A stretch of DNA of 64,000 nt, taken from NCBI GenBank assembly GCA_020056965.1, contig JAGVGT010000031.1:54170-118169 (forward strand). Reading direction: 5' to 3'. Origin of the DNA: Deltaproteobacteria bacterium. GTDB lineage: Bacteria; Desulfobacterota; Desulfobulbia; Desulfobulbales; JAGXFP01. Below, one piece after another: positions 22,692 through 31,675 of this stretch. Each line of letters starts with the position of its first letter. Within the stretch, counting starts at the first letter, position 1. The notes beneath the pieces were generated by a model that made no database searches, had not been told where the DNA came from, and saw only the letters and a program-made list of their open reading frames with translations. The position numbers and the translations under genes were made by a program.

Positions 22692-23543
22692 TTATTTCGC
22701 CAATCCGCTCAAAATCCCCCGCACCGCCGCCGGCAGATCGGCCGGCAGCACCACCAGCTTGCTGTTGGTCGAGGCGGCCAACCCCTTCATGGCCTCGATG
22801 TACTTCTCGCCAAGGATGTAGACCACCGGCATCTCCCGATCTTTAATGGCCTCGCTGACCATTTCGATGGCGGTCTGGCTGGCCTGGGCCAGGACGATCT
22901 TGGCCTCGGCATCACGCTTGGAGGCCTCGAAGCGGCCCTCGGCCTCGAGGATGGCGGCAGACTTGTCGCCCTCGGCCCGGGTTACCGTGGCCCGCCGCTG
23001 GCGCTCGGCGGCGGCCTGCTCCTCCATGGCCTTCTGCATGGTCTGGGAGGGGTTGATGTCCTGGATCTCCACGGTCTTCAAGGTGATACCCCAGTCGGAG
23101 ATGTCGTCGGAGATGGCGGCCTTGAGTTTGGCCTTGATCAGGTCGCGGGAGGAGAGGGCGTCATCCAAGTCCATCTCGCCGATGATCGAGCGTAGCGAGG
23201 TCTGGACCAGGGTGCGGAAGGCATAGGCGTAATCCTCGACCCCGTATACCGCCTTCTCCGGCGAGACCAGGTTGATGTAGGCCACGGCGTTGGCGATGAT
23301 CACCGCGTTGTCCTTGGTGATCACCTCCTGGGAGGGAATGTCCAGCACGATATCCTTGGAGGTGATCCGGTAGGCGACACTATCGACGTAGGGGATGATC
23401 AGGTTCAGCCCAGGCCCCAAGGTGGCGTGGTATTTGCCGAGCCGCTGGACGATGTGCTTGGCACCCTGGGGGACGATGCGGACGCCCAGGGCAATGGTGA
23501 CGATGACCAGGATGACGAAGATCGCAACGACGGCTACAGGCAT
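22692..23543 (-). CDS. SPFH/band-7 stomatin-like membrane protease regulator (QmcA type)
   Basis: A 283-residue protein: one N-terminal membrane anchor ('VAVVAIFVILVIVTIALGV'), then the SPFH domain with 'VPQGAKHIVQRLGKYHATLG', 'DIPSQEVITKDNAVI' and 'SLRSIIGEMDLDDALSSRD', followed by an alanine/glutamate-rich coiled coil (about 165-225) used for oligomerisation. Stomatin-like proteins organise lipid domains and membrane proteases. The NfeD-like gene upstream on the same strand is the classic partner (established stomatin/NfeD operon). An inverted repeat lies between the two. Confidence 0.92.
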   Translation of the reverse strand: MPVAVVAIFVILVIVTIALGVRIVPQGAKHIVQRLGKYHATLGPGLNLIIPYVDSVAYRITSKDIVLDIPSQEVITKDNAVIIANAVAYINLVSPEKAVYGVEDYAYAFRTLVQTSLRSIIGEMDLDDALSSRDLIKAKLKAAISDDISDWGITLKTVEIQDINPSQTMQKAMEEQAAAERQRRATVTRAEGDKSAAILEAEGRFEASKRDAEAKIVLAQASQTAIEMVSEAIKDREMPVVYILGEKYIEAMKGLAASTNSKLVVLPADLPAAVRGILSGLAK

Positions 23544-23561
23544 GGGGTTCTCCTTATTTAT

Positions 23562-23650
23562 TAGACTGAAGGCTGAAGGCTGAAGGTTTGTAAGGATTAG
23601 ACGTTAGAGCTTTTGGCTTTACCTTCAGTCTTCAGCCTTCAGCCTTCGGT
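23562..23650. repeat. inverted repeat of ACTGAAGGCTGAAGG units
   Basis: The left arm 'GACTGAAGGCTGAAGGCTGA' and right arm 'CCTTCAGTCTTCAGCCTTCA' form a hairpin about 85 bp long between the stomatin-like and NfeD genes. The right arm overlaps the end of nfeD and supplies its last codons. Related GACTGAAGGCTGAAG units occur near 25.87-25.97, 26.30 and 48.99 kb. Confidence 0.65.
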
Positions 23651-24099
23651 TTTTTTTCAACAATCAGGGTATTGCCGGAAATGTCTTTAACGTGGACCCG
23701 GTCACCCACCACCACCTCCTGATCACAAACGAAGGACCACTCGTCGGAACCGAGCAGCGGGGTGGCGAAGCGGACCCGCCCGTGCCGGTTTTCCACCGGC
23801 GCCAGGATGACCCGGCCGGACTCGCCGAGAATCGCCTCCCTCCCTACCCCGGCCTTGGTGCGGTCGGGCATCATCCCCTTGAAATACCGAAACCAGAGGA
23901 AGGTGAAGAGTACCGAAGCCACCGCCCAGATGAACAACTGCCACCTGAGGTTCAGATCCGGCGCCAGCCAGAGCAGGCCGGCGACGATGAGGGCTCCCAG
24001 GCCGAACCAGAAGATGGTGAAACTGGGGATGAACAGTTCGGCGATGATCAGGGCCATCCCCAAGACCAGCCACTGCCAGTACTCCACGTAGTATTGCAT
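23632..24099 (-). CDS. nfeD: NfeD-like membrane protein
   Basis: A 155-residue protein with about three membrane helices ('WLVLGMALIIAELFIPSFTI', 'FGLGALIVAGLLWLAP', 'LFIWAVASVLFTFLW') and a C-terminal OB-fold domain (about 85-150: 'LGESGRVILAPVENRHGRVR', 'VVVGDRVHVKDISGNTLIVE'). This short NfeD form acts with SPFH proteins, encoded next downstream. Its last codons run into the dispersed repeat, so the true C-terminus may have been modified by repeat insertion. The start has GAGGAGAAAC upstream. Confidence 0.9.
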   Translation of the reverse strand: MQYYVEYWQWLVLGMALIIAELFIPSFTIFWFGLGALIVAGLLWLAPDLNLRWQLFIWAVASVLFTFLWFRYFKGMMPDRTKAGVGREAILGESGRVILAPVENRHGRVRFATPLLGSDEWSFVCDQEVVVGDRVHVKDISGNTLIVEKKPKAEG

Positions 24100-24270
24100 G
24101 TTTCTCCTCGCTACGGAAAAGCGCCGCGCGCGGTGACCGGAAACGGTCTTTTTGCCGGATGGCGGCGTTGCTCAGTTTCCAAAAATATGCTCACGGACCC
24201 AAGTACGCTCCGCTTTTTCGTCTCCCTCGCGCCTTGCCCTCATGCAAAAATCCTCGTTTCCGAATGAAAG

Positions 24271-24741
24271 CTACCTGGGATAAACAGTTTCCCGGATCTT
24301 TCTTTCGGAAATTTCCTGGATTTCCCCAAGTTTCTTGAGTTGCTCGGCGGCGTCATGAATGACCGTGTCGTACAGCTTCAGGGTTTTATCGTCCAGGGCC
24401 CGGCTCTCCCGAGCCTGCTGTTGAAAATAGAGCATATTATTCAGGAAGTTGTTGAGAACGTGTTGAGAGGCCGCGACTGTCGAAAGGAAAATCCGGCGCT
24501 TTTCCTCTTCATGGGCGATAAACAGCCGGGCATTGCGATCTGCGCAGAATCCCATGACCACCAGGATGGATGAGACTACCAGAAACATTGTACGGTCATG
24601 GGGGTTTTGCGGAAGGAGATAAAGTGAGCATGCCCCCTCGGCCAATAGATGAGCGCCACGGCCAATCACCAGGATAGCCAGGGAAACAACGAAGGCGCTG
24701 AGGGTATATTTACATTTTTTTATCATTCTGTTTCTCTGCAT
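24271..24741 (-). CDS. membrane protein with two helices and a cytoplasmic helical tail
   Basis: About 156 residues from the ATG at 24741. Two membrane segments ('LSAFVVSLAILVIGRGAHL', 'MFLVVSSILVVMGFC') are followed by a helical region 'FLSTVAASQHVLNNFLNNML' and 'TVIHDAAEQLKKLGEIQEIS' that faintly resembles the dimerisation helices of histidine kinases, but no ATPase domain follows. The tracked ORF begins further upstream inside the next gene, and its extra residues look noncoding. Possible remnant of a sensor kinase or a small signalling partner; function unknown. Confidence 0.5.
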   Translation of the reverse strand: MQRNRMIKKCKYTLSAFVVSLAILVIGRGAHLLAEGACSLYLLPQNPHDRTMFLVVSSILVVMGFCADRNARLFIAHEEEKRRIFLSTVAASQHVLNNFLNNMLYFQQQARESRALDDKTLKLYDTVIHDAAEQLKKLGEIQEISERKIRETVYPR

Positions 24742-24793
24742 GGAAAGCCATTCGGTCAAGGATACGATATGACGCGGCCGGGGGGCAAGAAGA

Positions 24794-25846
24794 TTACCTG
24801 GAAGCCTCTTGCTCCGTAGCCATCGGTTCTTCCGGCTGGTCACCCAGCAGGGTATCAATCCAGACGGTTTGCGGATGGCTGGCCAGGGCGATCTTGATGG
24901 TCATGGTCAGCGGCACCGAAAGCAACATGCCCACCGGCCCCAGCACCCAGCCCCAGAAGACCAGAGAGAGAAAGACCACCAGGGTGGAAAGCCCCAGCCC
25001 CTTGCCCATGTAGCGGGGCTCCAGAATGTTGCCGATTATGATGTGGATAACGATCAACCCGATGGCAACCAGCAGGGCCGGAGTCGGACCAAGGCCGATC
25101 AGGGCCAGAAGGACGGCCGGCACCGCCGCGATAAAGGCGCCGATGTTGGGGACGTAGTTGAACAGGAAGGCCAGGAAGCCCAGGAGAATCGGGAAATCCA
25201 CCCCCAGCAGGGCCAGCCAGGCGGTGGTCAGAACCCCGGTGGCGACGCTGATCCAGGTCTTGAGTACCATGTAGCGGTTGATGCTGCCCAGGAAATTTTG
25301 CAGTTCCTGGTAGGTGTCGTCGGTGTGGCCCAGGGCGGCCCGCAGCTTCTCCCGGAAGGTCGAGGCCTCCAGAAGGATAAAGACCACGGTCAACAGGATC
25401 AGAAAGGTATTGCTCAGCAGGCCACCCAGGCCGGCCAGGAGTTTGCCGGCCAGTCCCATGGCCACGGCGGGGTCGGTGTACTTGAGGAGATGCTGGTCCT
25501 CGCTCTTGATGCCGTAGCTCTCCAGAAGCACCGCCAGGTTGGCGGTTTCACCCCGCAGTTTTTCCTGGTAATGGGGCAGGACTTCGGTGAAATCGCTGAT
25601 CGCTCCGCCCAGCAGCATCCCGGTCAGCACGGTGACCGCGATTACCCCAGCCATGATCAGCAGCAGGGCCGCGGCGGTGGGAATCTTACGCCGCTTCATC
25701 CGGGTCAGCAGCGGCCCGGTGATAATGGCGATGAATACCGCCATCAGAAAGGGCACCAGGATGGCCTGGGCCAGCCGCATGCCGGCGATGATGATTACCA
25801 GGGCGGCGCCCATGATCAGTACTCTAAAAGGCTTGTCGGTGGACAC
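24794..25846 (-). CDS. AI-2E family transporter (PerM/TqsA-like)
   Basis: A 350-residue membrane protein with about eight helices, including 'AQAILVPFLMAVFIAIITGP' near the start and the conserved 'FLFNYVPNIGAFIAAVPAVL' and 'ILGNILEPRYMGKGLGLSTL'-like C-terminal signature (actual 'GNILEPRYMGKGLGLS'). The family exports autoinducer-2 or small ions; several members are Na+/H+ antiporters. No luxS or partner gene adjoins. The start codon has GGGAGCAAC upstream. It lies between dispersed repeats and is probably its own transcription unit. Confidence 0.88.
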   Translation of the reverse strand: MSTDKPFRVLIMGAALVIIIAGMRLAQAILVPFLMAVFIAIITGPLLTRMKRRKIPTAAALLLIMAGVIAVTVLTGMLLGGAISDFTEVLPHYQEKLRGETANLAVLLESYGIKSEDQHLLKYTDPAVAMGLAGKLLAGLGGLLSNTFLILLTVVFILLEASTFREKLRAALGHTDDTYQELQNFLGSINRYMVLKTWISVATGVLTTAWLALLGVDFPILLGFLAFLFNYVPNIGAFIAAVPAVLLALIGLGPTPALLVAIGLIVIHIIIGNILEPRYMGKGLGLSTLVVFLSLVFWGWVLGPVGMLLSVPLTMTIKIALASHPQTVWIDTLLGDQPEEPMATEQEASR

Positions 25847-25869
25847 TCTGTTGCTCCCTTGAGGTTTAG

Positions 25870-25972
25870 GCTTAAGACTGAAGGCTGAAAATAGTAGGGG
25901 TTTAGGCCGAAGGCTGAAGACTGAAGGTCTATAAGGAATTACCTTTGCCTTCGGTTTAAGCTTATCCTTCCC
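25870..25972. repeat. cluster of GACTGAAGGCTGAAG repeat units
   Basis: Units such as 'AGACTGAAGGCTGAA', 'GGCTGAAGACTGAAGG' and the inverted 'CCTTTGCCTTCGGTTTAAG' fill the space upstream of the AI-2E transporter. They are the same family as the stomatin/NfeD intergenic hairpin. The stretch up to 26146 has no supported gene. Confidence 0.5.
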
Positions 25973-26146
25973 TCAGTGCTTTGATCAAACCATTCAAGAC
26001 TTTCTCGGTTTCAACGATTTTCGGTTCGATTACCGCCAAATTCTGGTCGCTCAAAAAACCCAGGCGCGAATTTTTCAAGCCCGGACCACGGCTGGTACCC
26101 TCAAGGGGCAAGCCGAGCCGCTCCCACGGAAATTCGCCTCTGGACG

Positions 26147-26281
26147 CGTCATTGCGAGGGAATGAAATGACCGAAGCAATCTCCTGGCAGGGGCAACGGG
26201 GCCGGGCCTTTCCCGCCCCCCGGGAGATCGAAGTCTTCGCTTATCTGCCGCGTCGGGGCTACGCCCCTCCTCGCAATGACG
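26147..26281. repeat. MITE-like element, inverted relative to the copy at 16.18 kb
   Basis: A 135-bp element ending in 'CGTCATTGCGAGG' and 'CCTCGCAATGACG'. Its right part, 'CGTCGGGGCTACGCCCCTCC', is the reverse complement of the left part of the 16.18-kb copy. It sits just downstream (minus strand) of the CcsA-associated gene. Confidence 0.75.
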
Positions 26282-26299
26282 AAGATTCCCCTGACGCCT

Positions 26300-26908
26300 T
26301 TAGTCTTCAGCCTTCCCACCGCCCAACACCCGAACGATGCCCTCGGCGTAGAAACAGCAGATCATCCCGCTGGTGGTGGCCGCCGTGGTCACCCAGAAGA
26401 GCAGGAGATGGAGCCCGGGCCGCCGGTAGAAAAAGAGGTCCAGCACGAAGAGAACCAGCCCCAGATGGACCAGCGAGGAACCAACCCGGCCCCAGTAGCC
26501 CTTATTTGTGAAATTCAACCGCTCGCTGCCGAGTAGCGCCAGAATCAGCACCGCCAACTGCAACCCCAGGGCGACGCAAAGGATGACCAGGAGACCGGTC
26601 TTGACTCCGAACCACCAGCCGGTCAGGGTCGCCGTGACGATGAGCAGGGCCGCGAAACGGTTCAGCCAGACGGTCGGCAGCAACCGTTTGGGCACGCAAA
26701 TCCCCAGCAGCACCAGGAGGGCGATGAGGAAGGGGGCGACCAGGCGGTTCATCCCCTCCTGCCAGGCCACCTTGGCCTCGGGGGGCAAGGTGTGGATGGC
26801 CGCCGCCTTGAACTGGAACATGGCCGCCACGCAGATCAGCGAGATGGCGGCCAGCACCACGGTGGTGGCCAGGATCAGCTGGAAGTCGTATGAACCTTTT
26901 TTCGCCAT
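26300..26908 (-). CDS. membrane protein paired with the CcsA-type haem handling protein
   Basis: A 202-residue protein with five to six hydrophobic segments ('LILATTVVLAAISLICVAA', 'FLIALLVLLGICVP', 'FAALLIVTATLTGWWFGV', 'LHLLLFWVTTAATTSGMIC'). The true start is taken as 'MAKKGSYDF', 10 bp after the CcsA-like stop; the tracked longer start reads back into that gene. Its coupling with a cytochrome c assembly-type protein suggests a subunit of the same complex or a haem-linked membrane oxidoreductase, but no defining motif is visible. Its last codons end inside a GACTGAAGGCTGAAG repeat unit. Confidence 0.6.
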   Translation of the reverse strand: MAKKGSYDFQLILATTVVLAAISLICVAAMFQFKAAAIHTLPPEAKVAWQEGMNRLVAPFLIALLVLLGICVPKRLLPTVWLNRFAALLIVTATLTGWWFGVKTGLLVILCVALGLQLAVLILALLGSERLNFTNKGYWGRVGSSLVHLGLVLFVLDLFFYRRPGLHLLLFWVTTAATTSGMICCFYAEGIVRVLGGGKAED

Positions 26909-26918
26909 GCTCGCCAGA

Positions 26919-27950
26919 TTATTGAAAGGTGTGCTCGCCCGGGAAGAGGAAAGAAGCGAGGAAGGTGAAGACCATTGCCGCGAAACAGAGAATCCCCAGG
27001 AACGAGGAAAAGTACCACATCGACACCTTGTTGGCATAGAGCCGGGTGTGGAGATAGGTGGAGTAGATGGCCCACATCATGATCGAGCTGCAGATCTTGG
27101 GGTCCCACCACCAGTTGGGCCCCCAGGCCTGCAAGGCCCAGGGGTAGCCCAGGAGCATGCCCAGGGTCAGGAGCAGGTAGCCGAACTTGGCCGAGTCATA
27201 ACCCAGCCGCTCGATTTCCTGACTCCGGCCGACCAGCATGAACAGCGAGGCCAGAAAGGTCAGGGTGATGCAGGCGTACGAGATGAAGAGCAACGGGGGA
27301 TGCAGCCACATGTAGTGGGCGTTGTAATAAAAGATCATCTTGGGGTAGAGCTGCATAAACAGCCCCATCCTGGCCATGGGCTGGGCATCGCCGCTGAACC
27401 AGGGGGTAATCTCGGCAAAGAAGCGGGGCAGCGGCTCGGCGAAGGGGTCGGCCAGGCTGAAGAGCAGGGCCACCTGGACCGCCAGCAGCACCAGCAGCCC
27501 GCCCCGGAAGCGATGGCTGGTCGGGCGGCGCCAGGCCAGGAGGGAGACCAGCGCAAAACTCATGAACCAGAAGTAGTACTTTTCGTTCTCGATCCACAGC
27601 GGGATTATGTAACGGGGCGGCTGGGCCGGGTCGTAGAGCGGCAGCCCGTAGGCGGCGCCCTGGTTGGAGGCCGCCAGCTGGCTGTTCAGCCAACCGGCTA
27701 GCTGGTCGGGCAGGGCCAGGGGCAACTCCCGATTGATCCGCCAGTGCAGCCAACCGATCAGTAAAAAGCCCAGCCCGAAGAGGACGTTGACCAGGAGCAG
27801 TCCGACTCGGGACTCCTTTTCCCGCCAGGGTTCCCGCCGCCACAGGTTGGCCATGCCACTCAATCCTAGCAGGACGGACAACCCCAGGAGGGCCAGCATC
27901 AGAGGGCGGCCGGCAGCCTGGAAGAGCTGGAGATCGATAATCGCGGTCAT
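26919..27950 (-). CDS. CcsA/CcmF-type cytochrome c assembly protein
   Basis: A 343-residue polytopic protein with eight to nine helices. The tryptophan-rich 'AWGPNWWWDPKICSSIMMW' (about residue 265) is the haem-binding WWD domain of the haem handling protein superfamily (CcsA, CcmC, CcmF), and 'YYNAHYMWLHPPLLFISYAC' carries the flanking histidines. These proteins present haem for attachment to apocytochromes on the outer side of the inner membrane. I take 'MTAIIDLQLF' as the start; upstream in-frame ATGs add 20 residues. The WWD segment agrees with CcsA-like 'WGxYWxWDPKE', although the E after DPK is I here. Confidence 0.82.
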   Translation of the reverse strand: MTAIIDLQLFQAAGRPLMLALLGLSVLLGLSGMANLWRREPWREKESRVGLLLVNVLFGLGFLLIGWLHWRINRELPLALPDQLAGWLNSQLAASNQGAAYGLPLYDPAQPPRYIIPLWIENEKYYFWFMSFALVSLLAWRRPTSHRFRGGLLVLLAVQVALLFSLADPFAEPLPRFFAEITPWFSGDAQPMARMGLFMQLYPKMIFYYNAHYMWLHPPLLFISYACITLTFLASLFMLVGRSQEIERLGYDSAKFGYLLLTLGMLLGYPWALQAWGPNWWWDPKICSSIMMWAIYSTYLHTRLYANKVSMWYFSSFLGILCFAAMVFTFLASFLFPGEHTFQ

Positions 27951-28212
27951 GGATTTAAGGGCTCCGGGGAAGATTTCCCGCATGATAAGGAAGAGTGGGG
28001 GGAAAGCCAAGGGAAATCCCGCGATAACGCTGAGACCATGGCCAGGCGGATATGGATCGCGGCTAATTTGAACGATAGCAGGGCAATGGGGTTTCTGCCT
28101 ACAGCAGAATAAGGCTTTCCCTACCTTGTTTTGCCGTCCGTAAATTCGGTATAAAGGGACCAGTTAAATGATCTGCCGGGAAACTGGGAAATGAGCCACT
28201 ATCTGACACACC

Positions 28213-28294
28213 GTACGGGACTCCTTAAGACCGACCTCCCGTACATCCCCACCCGAAGGCCACCGGCGCGACCCCCCTCGCTCTGGTGGCCTTC
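28213..28294. terminator. two consecutive perfect hairpins
   Basis: GTACGGGA/TCCCGTAC (28213-28244) and GAAGGCCACC/GGTGGCCTTC (28255-28294) lie just beyond the 3' end of the sigma-54 regulator gene (minus strand) and before the promoter side of the CcsA-type operon. The second is followed by CACTATTTT on the plus strand. Probably terminator structure for the regulator gene. The rest of 27951-28212 shows no gene. Confidence 0.45.
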
Positions 28295-28320
28295 ACTATT
28301 TTCAGACCAGCGCTTTAATT

Positions 28321-30048
28321 TCACTCAAGCTTAGCGAAGTATTCGGGATGTTGATCCAGAAAACGGTAGAGGGTGGCCCGACCCACGCCCAGCTGCTTGG
28401 CAGTCTGGAGCCGGTTGCCGCCACTGACCGCCAGGGCGCTATGGACCATTTCGACCGTGAGGCGCCGGCGTTGGCGCGTCCGCAGACCGGTGCGGGGAAT
28501 GGCGGCGCCGGCAGCCGCCAGCAGGTTTTCCGGCAGGTGCTGAGGGCGGGCCACCTCTTCTCGGCAACGGACCATCAGATAACGGATGACGTTCTGTAAC
28601 TCACGGATGTTGCCGGGCCAGGAATAAGTAATAAAGATCTCCATGGTCTCCGGGGCCAGGGTCAGTTCGGCCCGCTGCTCCTCCTTGGCGATCAATTTGA
28701 TGAAATGGCGGGCCAGCAAGGGAATGTCGGTCAACCGCTCCCGCAGGGGCGGCAGGTGGACCGGCACCACGCAGAGGCGGTAGAAAAGATCCTCGCGGAA
28801 GCGGCCGGCCGCGATCTCCGCTTTCAGATCCTTGTGGGTGGCGGAGACCACCCGGACATCGACCCGGACCAGCTCCTCGCCTCCGACCCGGTGAAAGGTG
28901 CCGTTCTGCAAGACCCGCAACAGTTTGACCTGCATGGCCTTGGAGATATCGCCGATCTCATCGAGGAAAATGGTGCCGCCGTCGGCCAGTTCGAAACGAC
29001 CCTTTTTGTCGCGGATCGCTCCGGTAAAGGCCCCGCGAACATGGCCGAAGAGTTCGCTTTCCAGGAGGTTTTCCGGCAACGCCCCGCAGTTGACCGGCAC
29101 GAACAGCTTGCCGGCCCGCGAGCCTTCGCTGTGGACGGCGGCGGCCACCAGTTCCTTGCCGGTCCCGGATTCGCCGGTGATCAACACCGGCACCCGGCTG
29201 TCGGCCAGATCGCGGATGGTCTGATACATCTCCTGCATCTTGGGATCGCGGCCGATGATCCCGGCAAACTGTTCGATCTCCCCCAGCCGTCCGGCCAGTT
29301 CGATCTCGCGCGAAAGATCCCGGAAAGAGGCCACCACCCCCCGGACCGCGCCGGCCGGGTCGGTGATGGCGGTGATATTCATCTCCAGATAGAGGTCGCC
29401 GCCGTCCCGGCTGCGAAAGCACAACGAGTAGGGCTTGCCGGGCAGGGCAGGGGCGCAGTCACCCCGGCAGAAGGAACATTTGCCGCCGCAGAAGTTGCCG
29501 GGAAAGACCAGGTGGCAGTCGCGCCCCAGCACCTCCTCGCGCCGGTAGCCGGTGATCCGTTCCGCCGCCTGGTTGAAGAAGAAGATTCGCCGGTTCAGAT
29601 CGTGGGCGATAATCCCCTCCTGCAGGTTGTCGAGGACCAGTTCGCCGTTGCGGCGGCCGGCCAGCAGGGCCTCCAGATAGCCGTGTTTAACCAAGGCGTT
29701 AATCCGCATTCGCAGCTCGGCCGAGAGGTCGGCCGCCGGGACCGCGGCCAGCTCCCAGGTCAAAAGCGGCGGTAGCCCCGGCAGATCGGGACAAACTTTG
29801 GTATCAGGCTGGCCCAAAGAGATGATCAGGTCATAGGCACGGATATCGACAGTGGCGGAGGCCACCGTCTCGGTAGCGGCCGGCGGCAGGGGGAGAGCGA
29901 AAATTTTCCGGGCCAGCCGCAGCGCCTTTTCCGGGTCCGGGACAGCTGCGGTGGCGGCGAGAGCGGACCCGTCATAGCCGGTCAGAATGTTGGCGGCCAG
30001 GCAAGCCGCGCCAGGAAAATCCTCGGAGATGAACAGGATTCTGAGCAT
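28321..30048 (-). CDS. sigma-54-dependent activator with LMW-PTP-like, Cys-rich PAS, AAA+ and Fis domains
   Basis: A 575-residue regulator. Residues 1-100 ('[20 protein letters not shown]', '[11 protein letters not shown]', 'LLTWELAAV') resemble a low-molecular-weight phosphatase/arsenate reductase fold, but the catalytic Cys-x5-Arg is missing. The PAS domain (about 130-245) holds '[20 protein letters not shown]' and 'RGDC', a cysteine cluster that could bind Fe-S or zinc. The AAA+ domain has Walker A '[10 protein letters not shown]', the sigma-54 loop '[16 protein letters not shown]' and Walker B '[11 protein letters not shown]'. A Fis-type helix-turn-helix ends the protein ('[20 protein letters not shown]'). 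Probably a redox-sensing enhancer-binding protein; its target is unknown. Confidence 0.9.
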   Translation of the reverse strand: MLRILFISEDFPGAACLAANILTGYDGSALAATAAVPDPEKALRLARKIFALPLPPAATETVASATVDIRAYDLIISLGQPDTKVCPDLPGLPPLLTWELAAVPAADLSAELRMRINALVKHGYLEALLAGRRNGELVLDNLQEGIIAHDLNRRIFFFNQAAERITGYRREEVLGRDCHLVFPGNFCGGKCSFCRGDCAPALPGKPYSLCFRSRDGGDLYLEMNITAITDPAGAVRGVVASFRDLSREIELAGRLGEIEQFAGIIGRDPKMQEMYQTIRDLADSRVPVLITGESGTGKELVAAAVHSEGSRAGKLFVPVNCGALPENLLESELFGHVRGAFTGAIRDKKGRFELADGGTIFLDEIGDISKAMQVKLLRVLQNGTFHRVGGEELVRVDVRVVSATHKDLKAEIAAGRFREDLFYRLCVVPVHLPPLRERLTDIPLLARHFIKLIAKEEQRAELTLAPETMEIFITYSWPGNIRELQNVIRYLMVRCREEVARPQHLPENLLAAAGAAIPRTGLRTRQRRRLTVEMVHSALAVSGGNRLQTAKQLGVGRATLYRFLDQHPEYFAKLE

Positions 30049-30157
30049 ACTCGCTGGTTCCGCCCTTGCCGGAATAATTGCTTGACTGCCGTTCACCCTG
30101 CTTCTGGTGCAACACAAAACCAGAGGCCTTCGAATTGAGAGATATCCTTACACCGGT

Positions 30158-31675
30158 TTAGCAACTTTTGCCAGGCCCATTGCCGATGGGGGGCGCGCCC
30201 GCGGAGCCGGTCAGGCAACTTTTCAACCCCTTGTCGATCATGAAGATGTGCGCCACCATCCAGTTGATCACCTTCTGATTAACGTTCACGACCAGTTCCG
30301 AATCGATCCCGGTACTCGCCAGGGTGTCGGCCAGCACGTCCAGGTCGGCAATGAAGGCATCATGGATCTCCTTGTGGGCTGCATATTCGGCATAGTGGTT
30401 CTGAAGCATGAACCTCTCTTCGGCCTGGAAGTGCTCCACCACGTACTCCTGCAGGAAACGCATCAACGCGAAGGTTTCTTCCCGACCCCGTCCCTCCCGG
30501 ATGCCGGCCAGCAGTTTGTTGATCCGATCGATCAGCTCCCGGTGCTGGCGGTCGATCAACTCCACACCCACCTCAAATTCGCTGCTCCAGGCCACCGCCG
30601 GCCCATCGTCGCTTCTGGCATCGGTAAACCCCAGGTAAACTTCATCATAGACCTGGTAAGACTCATACAACTCTAGCAGTTTATCCTCGCAGTCGATGAA
30701 GGCATTGACCACATCCGGGGCAAAATGGCTACCCCGACCGGCCAACAGCCGCTGCACCGCCTCCATGTGGGTCACGGGGTTTTTGTATGGCCGTTTGGAG
30801 CGAATGGCGTCATAGGCGTCACCCAGGGCGTAGATCCGCGCCTCCAAGGGAATGGCGTCCCCGGCCAGCCCTTCCGGATAGCCGCTGCCGTCGTATTTCT
30901 CGTGGTGGTAGCGGGCGATGTTCCGGCTCATGACCAGAAAGGGCAGCGGCACATCCAACTTTTCGATGATCCGGGTAAGGATTTGACTGCCGATTTCCAC
31001 GTGTCGCTGCATCAGGACAAATTCCTCGGCGGTGAGACGGCCCGGCTTCAAGAGGATTTGATCAGGGATGCCGACCTTACCGATGTCATGGAGCGGCGCC
31101 GCATCGTAAAGATTGTCGATGAAACTGTCGTCGATCACCTGCCGGTATTTGGGCAGCTTGCGCATCTCACCGGCCAAAATCACCCCATAGCTCCGGGTCC
31201 GCTCCAGGTGCTTGCCGGTGGCCTGGTCCCGGAGTTCCGCCAGATTGGCCAGGGCGAAGACCATGTTACGCTGGGACTCCAAAAGTTTCGCGAACTGACT
31301 GGCCCGGCTCCTGGCCACCAGCAACAAAAGGAAGGAGAAGATGGCCATAATGACCAGAAAGACCATGGTCAGTTTGAAAAGAATCGCCTTCAGGGCGTCC
31401 TCATCGACCAGGGCCGCCGAATTTCTGGCCTTGGCGGTCAACTCCGCCAAGGCGCCGGACGGTTCGCCAACCGCAGTGACGCTAGGCGCCTGCCTCCTGG
31501 CTATCTCATGCAGCTTGTCGTGTTCCCATTCGTAGAAAAAGCGCCCACCGGCCGCCGCCACCAGGACAAAAACCAGGAACAAGGCCAGCATGGATGACCA
31601 GAAAAGACGATTTTGCCGAGGGGCCAGCAGCATGCCGCCACCGGCAAGGGCCTCTATATTGCTTATTGCATTCAT
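30158..31675 (-). CDS. HD-GYP phosphodiesterase with C-terminal bacteriohaemerythrin domain
   Basis: A 505-residue protein. Two membrane helices (about 25-45 and 93-113) flank a short periplasmic segment. The HD-GYP domain (about 145-320) is complete: 'LHDIGKVGIPDQILLKPGRL' and 'YHHEKYDGSGYPEGLAGDAI', the latter giving the GYP signature needed for c-di-GMP hydrolysis. A bacteriohaemerythrin domain follows (about 365-490: 'GVELIDRQHRELIDRINKLL', 'VEHFQAEERFM'). O2 or NO bound at the diiron site may gate c-di-GMP turnover (inference). Its ATG overlaps the preceding haemerythrin stop by 4 bp, so the two are coupled. Confidence 0.92.
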   Translation of the reverse strand: MNAISNIEALAGGGMLLAPRQNRLFWSSMLALFLVFVLVAAAGGRFFYEWEHDKLHEIARRQAPSVTAVGEPSGALAELTAKARNSAALVDEDALKAILFKLTMVFLVIMAIFSFLLLLVARSRASQFAKLLESQRNMVFALANLAELRDQATGKHLERTRSYGVILAGEMRKLPKYRQVIDDSFIDNLYDAAPLHDIGKVGIPDQILLKPGRLTAEEFVLMQRHVEIGSQILTRIIEKLDVPLPFLVMSRNIARYHHEKYDGSGYPEGLAGDAIPLEARIYALGDAYDAIRSKRPYKNPVTHMEAVQRLLAGRGSHFAPDVVNAFIDCEDKLLELYESYQVYDEVYLGFTDARSDDGPAVAWSSEFEVGVELIDRQHRELIDRINKLLAGIREGRGREETFALMRFLQEYVVEHFQAEERFMLQNHYAEYAAHKEIHDAFIADLDVLADTLASTGIDSELVVNVNQKVINWMVAHIFMIDKGLKSCLTGSAGAPPIGNGPGKSC

